A DNA stretch of 64,000 nt from the NCBI GenBank assembly GCA_029262195.1, contig JAJCZX010000004.1, positions 153,689 through 217,688 of the forward strand, in the 5' to 3' direction. The stretch is from Gemmatimonadota bacterium (GTDB taxonomy: Bacteria > Gemmatimonadota > Gemmatimonadetes > Gemmatimonadales > GWC2-71-9). Every line of letters starts with the position of its first letter. Position 1 is the first letter of the stretch. A program made the translations under genes and the position numbers. The notes beneath the pieces were generated by a model that was not told the DNA's origin, ran no database searches, and was given only the letters and a program-made list of their open reading frames with translations. Below, in pieces: positions 25,433 through 32,846 of the stretch.

Positions 25433-25464
25433 AACCTGGCGTTAGGTCTTCGGTGCTCCAGGTT
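25433..25464 (-). terminator. Inverted repeat after the RimB-RimK-aspartoacylase operon
   Basis: AACCTGG and CCAGGTT form a perfect 7-bp stem across an 18-nt loop, immediately after the operon's stop codon. The following bases on the transcribed strand are only weakly T-rich (TTGTTTGG), so it may be an inefficient terminator or a 3'-end stabiliser rather than a strong intrinsic terminator. Confidence 0.35.
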
Positions 25465-26529
25465 TCATTCGCCCTCTTTCGTGACCTGAATATTGGTTGC
25501 GAGATCGTCACGCAATCTTTCATCGACCCCACCCCGCACCTGATTCTCAAGGGCTTTGCGAATCGGCGCCACTCCATCGCGCGGAATCGCGATGTGACAC
25601 ACCGGGTCGCCCGGTTTGACAGCGGGGAGGGTAGTCATTCCCAGCACGACACCCGAGACGGGCGTGCAAAGCACATTCTGTTCCCCACCCAGCAAGTCTG
25701 AATTGGTCGCCAGCGGCTGGCCCTTGTCCACCACGTCACCGGGTGACACGTGAAACTGTAGCAGTCCACCATAGTCGGCACGCACCCATTTGGTCTTGTC
25801 GACCCGCGCCTGATAGGCCGGCAGCTGGATATCCCCGGCGACCATCTCCAGGCTTTTGAGTACGTTGGTCACTCCGCGCGTGCCCACGTCGACCACAGCG
25901 CGTTCGATCTTCCAAACTTCGCCCGCTTCGAGGATGATCGTGGGACAACCAGCCTCGAGACAGGAGCGGCGCAATGACCCTTGCGGCCCCATGCTATTGA
26001 CGACGATTTCACACCCAAACGCCCAGGCCATCTTTTTAGTGGCTTCATCGGTCAGGTCGGCGCGTACGTTGGCGAAGTTAGTGCGCCTTACCGCAGCAGA
26101 ATGAAGATCGATGCCGAAGTCGCATTTCTTGAGCACATCGAATATCGCGCCGGCATACCTCCTCGCCATACTGCCTTCAGACGAACCCGGGAACGATCGA
26201 TTCAGGTCGCGTCGATCCGGCAGGTAACGCATGTGACGCTCGAAGCCCAGCATATTCACGACCGGGATCAGAACCAACGTACCGGATTCGAGCACGAAAG
26301 GTGGATGCAACATCAACTCGCGAACGACACCGGTTCCGTTCAACTCGTCGCCGTGTACTGCCGCGGTTACGAACACTGTCGGCCCCGGGCTCTCGGCGCG
26401 GATTACCTTGAACGGCAGGTAAAGGGGAAGGCCCGCAAAGCTGGCAGACACCTCTAATTGCAGATTTGTGGTTTCGCCCGGCTCAACCTGCTTCCCGGCG
26501 AACTCTATATCGGAAGCCGAGTGCGTCAA
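25465..26529 (-). CDS. Succinylglutamate desuccinylase/aspartoacylase family protein
   Basis: This encodes 354 residues. Zinc-site motifs of the AstE/AspA branch of the M14 peptidase superfamily are present: AVHGDELNG with H59 and E62, DLNRSFPG, and GIDLHSA with H143. EAGEVWKIE supplies the catalytic glutamate region. The C-terminal section (DYGGLLQFHVSPGDVVDKGQPLA, VLCTPVSGVVLG) is a barrel-like domain. It overlaps the RimK gene by ATGA and is third in the operon. In other bacteria this trio is conserved next to S6-type glutamate ligases, so it probably removes or trims glutamate-type amide additions. The exact substrate is not known. Confidence 0.85.
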   Translation of the reverse strand: MTHSASDIEFAGKQVEPGETTNLQLEVSASFAGLPLYLPFKVIRAESPGPTVFVTAAVHGDELNGTGVVRELMLHPPFVLESGTLVLIPVVNMLGFERHMRYLPDRRDLNRSFPGSSEGSMARRYAGAIFDVLKKCDFGIDLHSAAVRRTNFANVRADLTDEATKKMAWAFGCEIVVNSMGPQGSLRRSCLEAGCPTIILEAGEVWKIERAVVDVGTRGVTNVLKSLEMVAGDIQLPAYQARVDKTKWVRADYGGLLQFHVSPGDVVDKGQPLATNSDLLGGEQNVLCTPVSGVVLGMTTLPAVKPGDPVCHIAIPRDGVAPIRKALENQVRGGVDERLRDDLATNIQVTKEGE

Positions 26530-27731
26530 GCGTCGTCCCCCGATGGTTCCGCAAGGGGCACGAGCTCCGGCGGCAGCCTCTTAGTTCTTCGGCGACGTTT
26601 TGTCGTCGGCAGAAATTCTTTCATCGCCTCTCGTTTGCCAAAACAGACGAGGCGGTCACCGTTCATGATTTCGCGCCCCGGGTCCGGATTCGAGACCACA
26701 AGGGTGTCGCGTTGGATCGACAGCACGACAATGTCCCTGTCCTTGAGGCCGGAATTTTCAATTGTTTGCCCGACGAGGAGCGACTTCTCGCCGATGTTGA
26801 ATTCACTGACGCCGTAGCTCTTGCTCACCGTGAGTTTCTGACGTATATCGAGTTCGGGGAAACTCACGCCTTCAGCGACAAAATCGATAATGGCTCCGGC
26901 GATATCCAGCCCGCTCGACGCCTCGATCCCCTCGAGACCTGGCGAGGAATTGACCTCCATCACCTGGGGGCCGTTGGTTCCTTCGAGCATGTCCACTCCG
27001 GCTACCTGGAGTCCCATGATCTGGGCGGCCCGGATGGCGGTCTTTTCGTAGATCGGATCGAGCTTTATCGATTCGGTAACGCCGCCGCGATGAACATTGC
27101 TGCGAAACTCCTGGCCCTGCGCTACCCGTCGCATCGCGGCAACCACCTGATCCCCGACCACAAAAGCACGAACGTCTTTCCCCTTACTCTCCGCCACAAA
27201 CTTCTGGATCAAAACGTTTTGTTTGGCGCTCTGTAGTGTCTCGATGATCGCCTCGGCGACCTTCAAAGAGTCGGCCAGAATCACACCAACGCCCTGGGTT
27301 CCCTCCAGCAGCTTGATGATGACCGGCGCTCCGCCGACGCGTTCGATCGCCGGGAGTACGTCCTTTTTGTCGCGGACGAACTCCGTGGCGGGAATACCGA
27401 CGTCGTGCCTGCTCAGCACCTGCAGCGCGCGAAGCTTGTCGCGAGAATTAGCGATACCCGAGGACGAGTTGGCGCAGAAGACGCCCATCTGTTCAAACTG
27501 TCTCACTACGGCGGTACCGTAGTACGTGATCGAAGCACCGATCCGCGGGATAACCGCGTCGTAGGTCGACAGCGGTTTACCCCGAAAGTAGAGGTCAGGG
27601 TACTCGTGTTCGAGGGAAATCGCGAACCGGGTCGTGTCCAGGACCTTTACCTTGTGTCCCCGGTGTAGAGCCGCGTCCTTCAGTCGTTTGGTGCTGTAGC
27701 TCATGCTGCGTGAGAGAATCCCGAGTTTCAC
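26526..27731 (-). CDS. rimK: RimK-type alpha-L-glutamate ligase with C-terminal RCK_C-like domain
   Basis: This encodes 401 residues. Residues 1-300 are a RimK ATP-grasp ligase: MKLGILSRS, PRIGASITYYGTAVVRQFE, VIIKLLEGTQGVGVILA, KDVRAFVVGDQVVAAMRR, VDMLEGTNGPQVMEVNSSPGL with the Mg-binding E and N. RimK adds glutamate residues to ribosomal protein S6 C-termini or related targets. Residues 310-380 (EFNIGEKSLLVGQTIENSGLKD, DRLVCFGKREAMKEFL) look like a TrkA-C/RCK_C ligand-binding domain, as found in potassium-channel regulators. A basic tail RRRRTKR follows. The start is GTG, overlapping the upstream stop (TAGTG). Confidence 0.88.
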   Translation of the reverse strand: MKLGILSRSMSYSTKRLKDAALHRGHKVKVLDTTRFAISLEHEYPDLYFRGKPLSTYDAVIPRIGASITYYGTAVVRQFEQMGVFCANSSSGIANSRDKLRALQVLSRHDVGIPATEFVRDKKDVLPAIERVGGAPVIIKLLEGTQGVGVILADSLKVAEAIIETLQSAKQNVLIQKFVAESKGKDVRAFVVGDQVVAAMRRVAQGQEFRSNVHRGGVTESIKLDPIYEKTAIRAAQIMGLQVAGVDMLEGTNGPQVMEVNSSPGLEGIEASSGLDIAGAIIDFVAEGVSFPELDIRQKLTVSKSYGVSEFNIGEKSLLVGQTIENSGLKDRDIVVLSIQRDTLVVSNPDPGREIMNGDRLVCFGKREAMKEFLPTTKRRRRTKRLPPELVPLAEPSGDDA

Positions 27732-28183
27732 TATTTGCCCCTTTCGCCCTTCTTACGGGGCTGGCTCAAGACATACTTCTCGCTCGTGTCGACGAGGAAA
27801 TCGCCGTCGAGCGCCTTCCGTCCTATCAACATGCGACACGTCATGGTGGCTCGCGACACCAGACTGGTCTCGATGACTTTTGTCACCGAACCCATCTTGA
27901 TCTTCGCTTCCACAACGTAACGCTTCTGTTGATGGCCGCTGCTAGACCTGACCGTGGTAATACGAACAACCTTCGCCCTTACGGCGACCTTGTTGTCGAG
28001 GCCCTTGCGGCTCACCACGACATTGAATCGAATCATTTTGTCCGACAGTTCGGTGATGTCGTCAACGTGGAGAGCGCTGGTGCGGGCACCGGTGTCAATC
28101 TTCGCTTCGACACCCGCGATCTTCCAGTCGGGAAACTCCACTCGCTCGCGCCAGCCGATCGTTCGCTTCATTCGGTGCGGCAC
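27731..28183 (-). CDS. rimB: RimB-like retropepsin-fold protease
   Basis: This encodes 150 residues. The motif IDTGARTSALHV (D30-T-G) is the aspartic retropepsin-like active site of the so-called ATP-dependent zinc protease family, to which RimB belongs; MLIGRKAL near the C-terminus is the matching flap/strand motif. RimB is reported to act with RimK in S6 modification. The start chosen is GTG because GAGGA lies 7 nt upstream of it; an ATG four codons in has poorer spacing. It is the first gene of a tight three-gene operon with RimK and an aspartoacylase-like enzyme. Confidence 0.85.
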   Translation of the reverse strand: MPHRMKRTIGWRERVEFPDWKIAGVEAKIDTGARTSALHVDDITELSDKMIRFNVVVSRKGLDNKVAVRAKVVRITTVRSSSGHQQKRYVVEAKIKMGSVTKVIETSLVSRATMTCRMLIGRKALDGDFLVDTSEKYVLSQPRKKGERGK

Positions 28184-28332
28184 TGGCAGTTCCTCAAAAC
28201 GGGGGGTTGTGAATCACGCTCCCTGCCGGCCACTCCGCGGGGGCATTGTCCATCGTCTTGGAAAATAGTCGATCGGGAAGGATTCGCACCCTACGGGTTT
28301 GGGGAGGACGGAAATTTCTCTCTTCCCAACAT

Positions 28333-28413
28333 TTATTTCTCGCCCTCGATGCGGGACTGGATTTTGTAGCGATCGGCTAACGCGGTCGAGAGACGGGAGG
28401 TGTTTTCGGTCAT
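28333..28413 (-). pseudogene. Ser/Thr protein kinase 5'-end remnant, copy 2
   Basis: The frame MTENTSRLSTALADRYKIQS then RIEGEK and stop reproduces the kinase N-terminus seen at the other three sites and ends just before the glycine loop. Its ATG directly abuts the REP-like element, and it lies about 150 bp upstream of the RimB gene on the same strand. Confidence 0.6.
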
Positions 28414-28483
28414 AGGTCGCCGGAAACGTTTTTACGCCGCTCTCAGCGGCGACTGCCGAGTAGCGATTCTTAATCGCGTCCTA
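28414..28483. repeat. REP-like structured repeat, copy 2
   Basis: This 70-nt element matches copy 1 near 25.2 kb with about nine differences and one indel. The short hairpin is GCGATT-CTT-AATCGC; relative to copy 1 the third inner pair is switched from C-G to T-A on both arms. The long hairpin arms GTCGCCG/CGGCGAC are kept. It directly precedes a kinase-type ATG on the minus strand. Confidence 0.7.
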
Positions 28484-28496
28484 CACCCAAATTTCT

Positions 28497-28605
28497 GATC
28501 GCCCTTTTCTAACCGCCCTGTTTTCAACCACCTGTTTTTAATCGCTCGTTTTTAACCGCCCCGTTCTAACCGCCTTTTATTACCCGCCCTCTATTTACCG
28601 CGACC
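28497..28605. repeat. Degenerate 14-nt tandem repeat
   Basis: About seven imperfect units of 14-15 nt follow the pattern AACCGCC(C/T)(G/T)TTTT (examples AACCGCCCTGTTTTC, AACCACCTGTTTTT, AACCGCCTTTTATT). The array lies between the VapC stop and the REP-like element and has no open frame of note. There are no non-repetitive spacers, so it is not a CRISPR array. Confidence 0.6.
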
Positions 28606-28630
28606 TTACGATGATGTTTTACATCAGATC

Positions 28631-29023
28631 TCAGTAATCCACAGCCGCAACGTCTGTGTGTGAAAAATCGTCACCCTTGAAAAGAACCGGTTCGCCGGAG
28701 TGCTCGGCGAGCGCGAAGGTGCAACAGTCACCGATGTTGAGCGGTGCCGAGTGGTGCCCTCGACCGAAACGCCGCCATGCGCTTCTGGCAAGCTCGGCCT
28801 GCCCGGGGACCAACGACACTACCTCAATTGCGGCACGATGCAGCAGGAGATCCAATTCGCGTCCCCCGGCTTCCCCCTTTTTGGCCTCCATCACCACCCC
28901 TGCCTCCAGCAAGGTGAAAGCGGAAATCAAACGCTTGCCATCTTCGGCGATTGCGTTGGCGAGTCGTTCCGCTTCCGGTTCGCCCAGCAAAATCGCAACC
29001 AACGCCGAAGTATCAATTACCAT
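28631..29023 (-). CDS. vapC: VapC-type PIN-domain toxin
   Basis: This encodes 130 residues. The PIN nuclease residues are in place: D4 in MVIDTSALVAILLGEPEAE, E40 in TLLEAGVVME, D99 in LNIGDCCTFALAE and the acidic D118-D119 pair in FKGDDFSHTD. VapC proteins cleave tRNA or rRNA when freed from their antitoxin. The gene follows a VapB-like gene by 5 bp on the same strand, so the pair is a type II toxin-antitoxin module. Confidence 0.9.
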   Translation of the reverse strand: MVIDTSALVAILLGEPEAERLANAIAEDGKRLISAFTLLEAGVVMEAKKGEAGGRELDLLLHRAAIEVVSLVPGQAELARSAWRRFGRGHHSAPLNIGDCCTFALAEHSGEPVLFKGDDFSHTDVAAVDY

Positions 29024-29028
29024 TGGCT

Positions 29029-29289
29029 TCAGCGGTCCTCAAAAGTGCCATCTGCTCCGTAGCCCAGGATCTCGTCGGCTGATCGTTTATCGATGTCAGG
29101 AAGCGACGCGCATCTTTCGGAAACGCGCATTATCTCGCTCGCCACGTCAGGAATGGTGCTCCGACCGGTGAGCCTCTCAAACCTCTCTTCGAGGGCCTTG
29201 ATGATGGCCTGAGTCATGGATTCGCCCGTTTTCTTTGCAACTTCACGGGCCAATCGCTCCGCATGGGTGTTTTTGATGCTTATTGGCAT
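29029..29289 (-). CDS. vapB: VapB-type antitoxin
   Basis: This encodes 86 residues. The N-terminus MPISIKNTHAERLAREVAKKTGESMTQAI is the ribbon-helix-helix type of VapB/PSK antitoxins (ISIKNxxAERLARELA). The C-terminal half (SRCASLPDIDKRSADEILGYGADGTF-like) carries the ADEILGYDE motif that wraps the PIN toxin. A palindromic operator lies immediately upstream of the start. It would repress its own promoter and neutralise the adjacent PIN-domain toxin. Confidence 0.88.
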   Translation of the reverse strand: MPISIKNTHAERLAREVAKKTGESMTQAIIKALEERFERLTGRSTIPDVASEIMRVSERCASLPDIDKRSADEILGYGADGTFEDR

Positions 29290-29290
29290 A

Positions 29291-29317
29291 ATATAGAATA
29301 TATAAAAGATTCTATAT
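29291..29317. promoter_or_regulatory. VapB operator (9-bp inverted repeat)
   Basis: ATATAGAAT and ATTCTATAT form a perfect 9-bp inverted repeat with a 9-nt AT-only-rich spacer, starting 2 bp before the antitoxin ATG. Its position and symmetry fit an autoregulatory site for a ribbon-helix-helix antitoxin dimer pair, and it would overlap the promoter and ribosome-binding region. Confidence 0.65.
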
Positions 29318-29355
29318 CACATCAAGATAAACTTGCTCTCCTTGGCGTCCTCGGC

Positions 29356-29421
29356 CTAGCTATTCCGTTTCGCTAGGCGGCGGATGGAAGCGGTCGAGAG
29401 GCGGGTAGTGTTTTCAGTCAT
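29356..29421 (-). pseudogene. Ser/Thr protein kinase 5'-end remnant, copy 3
   Basis: The frame MTENTTRLSTASIRRLAKRNS and stop matches the first ten residues of the other kinase-type 5' ends and then diverges. Its ATG overlaps the stop of the preceding nucleotidyltransferase gene (ATGACTGA). It lies about 65 bp upstream of the VapB operator. Confidence 0.5.
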
Positions 29422-29980
29422 CGTTCGTGCCCCCACCAACTGCCTCTGCCCATTGCCCGGTCAGTCCGAGCGCTTCAACCCAACGATCTATGTAACCCCG
29501 GTCCAGTCGGTCGAAGTTGACGCGCACCAACGCGGCGACATCTTCGATCTGGCGAGCAGACGCGCCAAGTTTCGCCCACTCGAGCTTGGCCACGATGACG
29601 TCCTCAACGGTGGCCACCCAGATCGGGCATCCCTCGTATTCAGCCGGCATACGGCGCTCCAACTCCGTAGTGCTGAACTCCCGCTCTTTGCGGACGATCA
29701 GATCCGCCTTCCATCCGCTCTCGGTATCCACGACGTTGAACATGGCTCGCGCCGCGAGTGCTTCCGCCGCAGCGTCGTCCGACACGTACACTCCGATGTC
29801 CTTGAGCGAGTGAACCAGCGCCACCAATTGCGGTGCAGTTGGGTCGATGACCAGGTCGATGTCCATCGTGGCCCGACCGGCTCCGTGGTATGCTGCTGCC
29901 AGGGAGCCCGTCAGCATGAACGGCACCCCCGTGTCCTCCAGGGCCGCAACAACCGTACGAAGCAGCACCGCCACTGTCAC
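29414..29980 (-). CDS. AbiEii-like/MNT-type nucleotidyltransferase
   Basis: This encodes 188 residues. The nucleotidyltransferase signature is FMLTGSLAAAYHGAGRATMDIDLVI with G25-S26 and the metal pair D40/D42; a later acidic residue in GWKADLIV (D-L) is the usual third ligand. VATVEDVIVAKLEWAKL is the AbiEii-type helix that follows. Such proteins act as toxins that modify tRNA or as partners in HEPN/MNT modules. The start is GTG, sharing GTGA with the stop of the 73-residue upstream gene, so the two form a two-gene unit. Confidence 0.8.
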   Translation of the reverse strand: MTVAVLLRTVVAALEDTGVPFMLTGSLAAAYHGAGRATMDIDLVIDPTAPQLVALVHSLKDIGVYVSDDAAAEALAARAMFNVVDTESGWKADLIVRKEREFSTTELERRMPAEYEGCPIWVATVEDVIVAKLEWAKLGASARQIEDVAALVRVNFDRLDRGYIDRWVEALGLTGQWAEAVGGGTNDD

Positions 29981-30198
29981 GACGCGCCGCCCGGCCGATC
30001 CGGGATGAGCGGGGTGCCGACCAGGAGTTCGACCAATTCGAAGTCCGTACGGTCTGCATGGAGTTGCCGGAGTCGCCCGAGCGCAAACGCGCGGGCCGAC
30101 TCGCTCAGTTCGAGCGCCTGTACCATCCTCTGGACCGGCTCGATGCCGCGGATGGTTTCCAACCGCGCCTGTTCAGCCGCTGGAGACGTGTCACGCAT
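29977..30198 (-). CDS. Small partner gene of the nucleotidyltransferase
   Basis: This encodes 73 residues, mostly helical (SPAAEQARLETIRGIEPVQRMVQALELSESARAF, then RLRQLHADRT). It is coupled by GTGA to the following nucleotidyltransferase gene, the layout of a toxin-antitoxin module. I do not recognise a named family. The ATG overlaps the stop of a short upstream reading frame (ATGCGTGA), so translation may be coupled to it. Small size and gene order suggest the antitoxin or regulator role. Confidence 0.6.
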   Translation of the reverse strand: MRDTSPAAEQARLETIRGIEPVQRMVQALELSESARAFALGRLRQLHADRTDFELVELLVGTPLIPDRPGGAS

Positions 30199-30250
30199 CG
30201 GGCATAGGCGCGGCGAGCGTGAGGTGATGGGAGGTGTTTTCGACAGTCAT
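30191..30250 (-). other. Short 5' reading frame resembling the kinase leader, copy 4
   Basis: The frame MTVENTSHHLTLAAPMPDA and stop starts like the other three kinase-type 5' ends (MTENTxRL) and then diverges. Its stop overlaps the ATG of the small partner gene. It may be a decayed kinase start reused as a translated leader. Similarity is limited to about 20 nt, so this is the weakest of the four copies. Confidence 0.35.
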
Positions 30251-30393
30251 GACGCCTGAGAAGATGCCACAGGAGCGGGGTTACCGCCAGTAAACCGGTG
30301 TTGTAACCCGATTCGGTTGCGTGCTCAGGCTCTGATGCACGTGGCCGGAGAAAATCCCCGGCCAGCGGGTTTGATCCCCGCGCGGTTCAACTA

Positions 30394-30477
30394 TCACCAA
30401 CTCCATAACCCACACGTCGCTCTCGTGGAAGCCGATCGTGAGGTACATCCGCCCCGCAACTATCGATCTGGCCCAAA
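30394..30477 (-). pseudogene. 3'-end remnant of a PD40/TolB-type gene
   Basis: The frame ARSIVAGRMYLTIGFHESDVWVMELV is like the last blade of kinase-linked or free PD40 proteins (FYFTIGxxESDIWVMEL). No start or upstream body is present: the sequence runs back into the RND adaptor gene. The remainder of the interval down to 30251 shows nothing I can assign. Confidence 0.5.
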
Positions 30478-31545
30478 TCAGTCGCGTTCGAGCAATGTAA
30501 GGGCAACAGGAGCCCCGGGGAAAAGGCGTTCTAAACCACCGACCACAACCTGCTCGCCCGGTGCTACGCCACTCAGGATCTCTACGTAGCCAGGGGACCT
30601 GACTCCAACCTCAACTTCCCGACGCTCGGCAGAGTTATCGCTAACCACCCATACGAAAACCGCACCTTCCAGGGGTAACAACGCGTCCTCGGGAATGGTT
30701 GTGGCGTCGAGCCGTACCTCTGTAACCAGACGTACCTCGATAAACATACCGGGCCTGAGATCCCGCTCGGCGTTGCCGACCCGGGCACGCACCGCTATCG
30801 TGCGCGCCGGCAGAGTGACATTGGGTCCAACGAAATCGACCTCACCAGTGTATTGCCTGCTGGTTGAGGCCACACTGAACGAAATGGTTTGTCCCACCGC
30901 CACGTCACCGGCGTAACGTTCCGGTATCTGGAATGCCGCCCATTGCGGGTCCACTGTTTGGAGCGTGGTCAAACGGGTTGCGTTGTTGAGATAGTCGCCG
31001 AGGCTAACCAGCCTCCTCCCTACGATTCCGGTAAACGGAGCCCTGACTACGGTCCGCTCCAGCCGGAGTTCTTGAAGGTCGAGCTGCGCCTGACTGCTCC
31101 GGGCGGCGGCCTCCGCCTGCTCAAGGTCCGCAGCCGACGATGCGTTGCTCTCAATCAGCCCCCGTGTACGGGCCAACGCCTGGGCTGCAAGATCCCGTTC
31201 CGCTTCCAGTCGGGCAACCTGGGCCCGTAACTCCGCGTCATCGATCCGGAAGAGAGGCGTCCCAAGCCGTACTTCCACTCCTTCCCGCGCCAGGATCTCA
31301 ACCAGCCTTCCCTCGACCTCCGGTCGCAATTCGATGAATTGGACCGCTTCAATTTGTCCAGTGGCTGTGATCGCGTCGACGACAGTGTCGGATTGCGCGG
31401 TCATCACCTCGACAGGAGTAGGCGGTCGTGGACCACCCTCTCCCGGTGGTCCATCGGTTTCCCCGCCAACCTCGCTCCCACATCCGATCAGTAGCGCCGA
31501 AGCAGCGATGATTACCGGCAAGCGCAGAATTTTCTTGTTAGTCAT
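30478..31545 (-). CDS. RND efflux periplasmic adaptor (membrane fusion lipoprotein)
   Basis: This encodes 355 residues. The lipobox LLIGCGS gives a lipidated N-terminus. Adaptor domains are visible in order: beta-barrel/lipoyl strand ATGQIEAVQFIELRPEVEGRLVEI, coiled-coil hairpin DAELRAQVARLEAERDLAAQALART, the lipoyl return RTVVRAPFTGIVGRR, and the barrel PARTIAVRARVGN plus DLRPGMFIEVRL. It bridges the inner-membrane RND pump and the TolC-like channel encoded upstream. It is the last gene of the operon, 26 bp after the TolC-like gene. Confidence 0.9.
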   Translation of the reverse strand: MTNKKILRLPVIIAASALLIGCGSEVGGETDGPPGEGGPRPPTPVEVMTAQSDTVVDAITATGQIEAVQFIELRPEVEGRLVEILAREGVEVRLGTPLFRIDDAELRAQVARLEAERDLAAQALARTRGLIESNASSAADLEQAEAAARSSQAQLDLQELRLERTVVRAPFTGIVGRRLVSLGDYLNNATRLTTLQTVDPQWAAFQIPERYAGDVAVGQTISFSVASTSRQYTGEVDFVGPNVTLPARTIAVRARVGNAERDLRPGMFIEVRLVTEVRLDATTIPEDALLPLEGAVFVWVVSDNSAERREVEVGVRSPGYVEILSGVAPGEQVVVGGLERLFPGAPVALTLLERD

Positions 31546-31571
31546 GTCAACTCAAATATTTCATTGTGGAC

Positions 31572-32846
31572 TCAAAAGAGTCTTCGCCCCAGGATCGCTT
31601 CTATACCTGCCAACGCAAGTCGCGTCGCGTGGCGGGCCTGAACCAGACGGGCTTCGGTCTCGGAAGCATCAACTTGAGCTGTGACGAGATCGATTATAGT
31701 GGTCGCACCTGCGCGGTACCTCTCGCCCTGCACCCGCAGGTTTTCGCTCGCGACTAACACGGCCTCGGCCGCAAGTGCCGCACTGGCCCGCGCTGTTTCG
31801 TATGCCTGGTACCCATCGATTACGTCCCGCCGCAATTGGATCTCCGCGTCGCTACGAACTGCGCGAAACACGTCCCTGTTGGTGGCCGCAGCGGTAAGTG
31901 CAATTTCTCGTTGTCCCTGATTCCAGATCGGAAAACTCACGGTCACGCCGAAAAGGGATCTCGTTGTGCCGTTAGGAAAAAACGCGTCGTCGAACGCAGT
32001 AAGTTGAGCAAAGAGGTCCACCTGCGGCAGGTAACTACCCCGGGTCGACCTGTAACTTGCTTCCGCGGCGCGTTCGTTAGCTCGAGCCGCAATCACCGAA
32101 GGTGCCCCGGACACCGCGATAGCTACGGCCTCCGCCTCGCCAATTGGAAGCGCAGGGGCAGGCAGGGAATCGAGAGACGCCGCATCGACTTCGCCTCCAA
32201 AACCGATCCTCCGCCCCAGGTCGAGGCGCGCCACCCGCAACGTCGATCGTTGTAACAACAAGTCCAACCGCGCACGGTTTAATTCCAGCATCAATTGTAG
32301 TGAGTCCGATTGTACGGCAGCACCCGAGACTACACGCGCCCGAGCGACCCCAAGCTGCTCCGTGGCGCGGCGAACCCGGTCCTGGGCCACCCGGCTCAAC
32401 TCACGTTCGGCCACAACCTGGTAATAGCTCGACTCGGTCAACAGAGCCACACCGAAGCGCGCCTCGATTTCACTAGCGTTGGCAGACTCCAGCTGCGCAG
32501 CGCTCCGGCTCAGTTCGGCGAACTTAGAGCCGCCCCTGAAGAGCGGGTAGCTGGCTTGTATTCGGGCCTCAACGATCTGCGTCGCGAGGTCGTTCGTACC
32601 TGTGTTGAAGATTTCCGTCGAGAATTTAGTCATCTGGGTCAAGGCAGTAACCGACGGAGTTATGAACGCCAGCCGGGCAGCACGCCGACCCCACTCAGCA
32701 TTGGCGACACTACCAATGGCAGCAACATAGTTGGGATCGACAGCAGCACTGAGTCGCAGTGCTTCGGGTAGTGTTACCACTCGCAAGGTCGTGTCCTGGA
32801 CGGGCGATATTCCGGCCAACAGGGCCAATCCCAGATGAACCATCAT
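31572..32846 (-). CDS. TolC-family outer-membrane efflux protein
   Basis: This encodes 424 residues with a short signal peptide (MVHLGLALLAGISPVQ). The duplicated TolC fold is visible as two similar halves: LRLSAAVDPNYVAAIGSVANAE and later EAVAIAVSGAPSVIAARANERAAEAS, each followed by long helices, with LPQVDLFAQLTAFD and VSFPIWNQGQREIAL typical of OEP repeats. It forms the outer-membrane exit duct. Its ATG shares TGATG with the RND pump stop. Confidence 0.9.
   Translation of the reverse strand: MMVHLGLALLAGISPVQDTTLRVVTLPEALRLSAAVDPNYVAAIGSVANAEWGRRAARLAFITPSVTALTQMTKFSTEIFNTGTNDLATQIVEARIQASYPLFRGGSKFAELSRSAAQLESANASEIEARFGVALLTESSYYQVVAERELSRVAQDRVRRATEQLGVARARVVSGAAVQSDSLQLMLELNRARLDLLLQRSTLRVARLDLGRRIGFGGEVDAASLDSLPAPALPIGEAEAVAIAVSGAPSVIAARANERAAEASYRSTRGSYLPQVDLFAQLTAFDDAFFPNGTTRSLFGVTVSFPIWNQGQREIALTAAATNRDVFRAVRSDAEIQLRRDVIDGYQAYETARASAALAAEAVLVASENLRVQGERYRAGATTIIDLVTAQVDASETEARLVQARHATRLALAGIEAILGRRLF

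Noticed and set aside
28497..28605. Tandem repeat considered as a CRISPR array
   Set aside because: Units are 14-15 nt with no unique spacers and no cas genes nearby.
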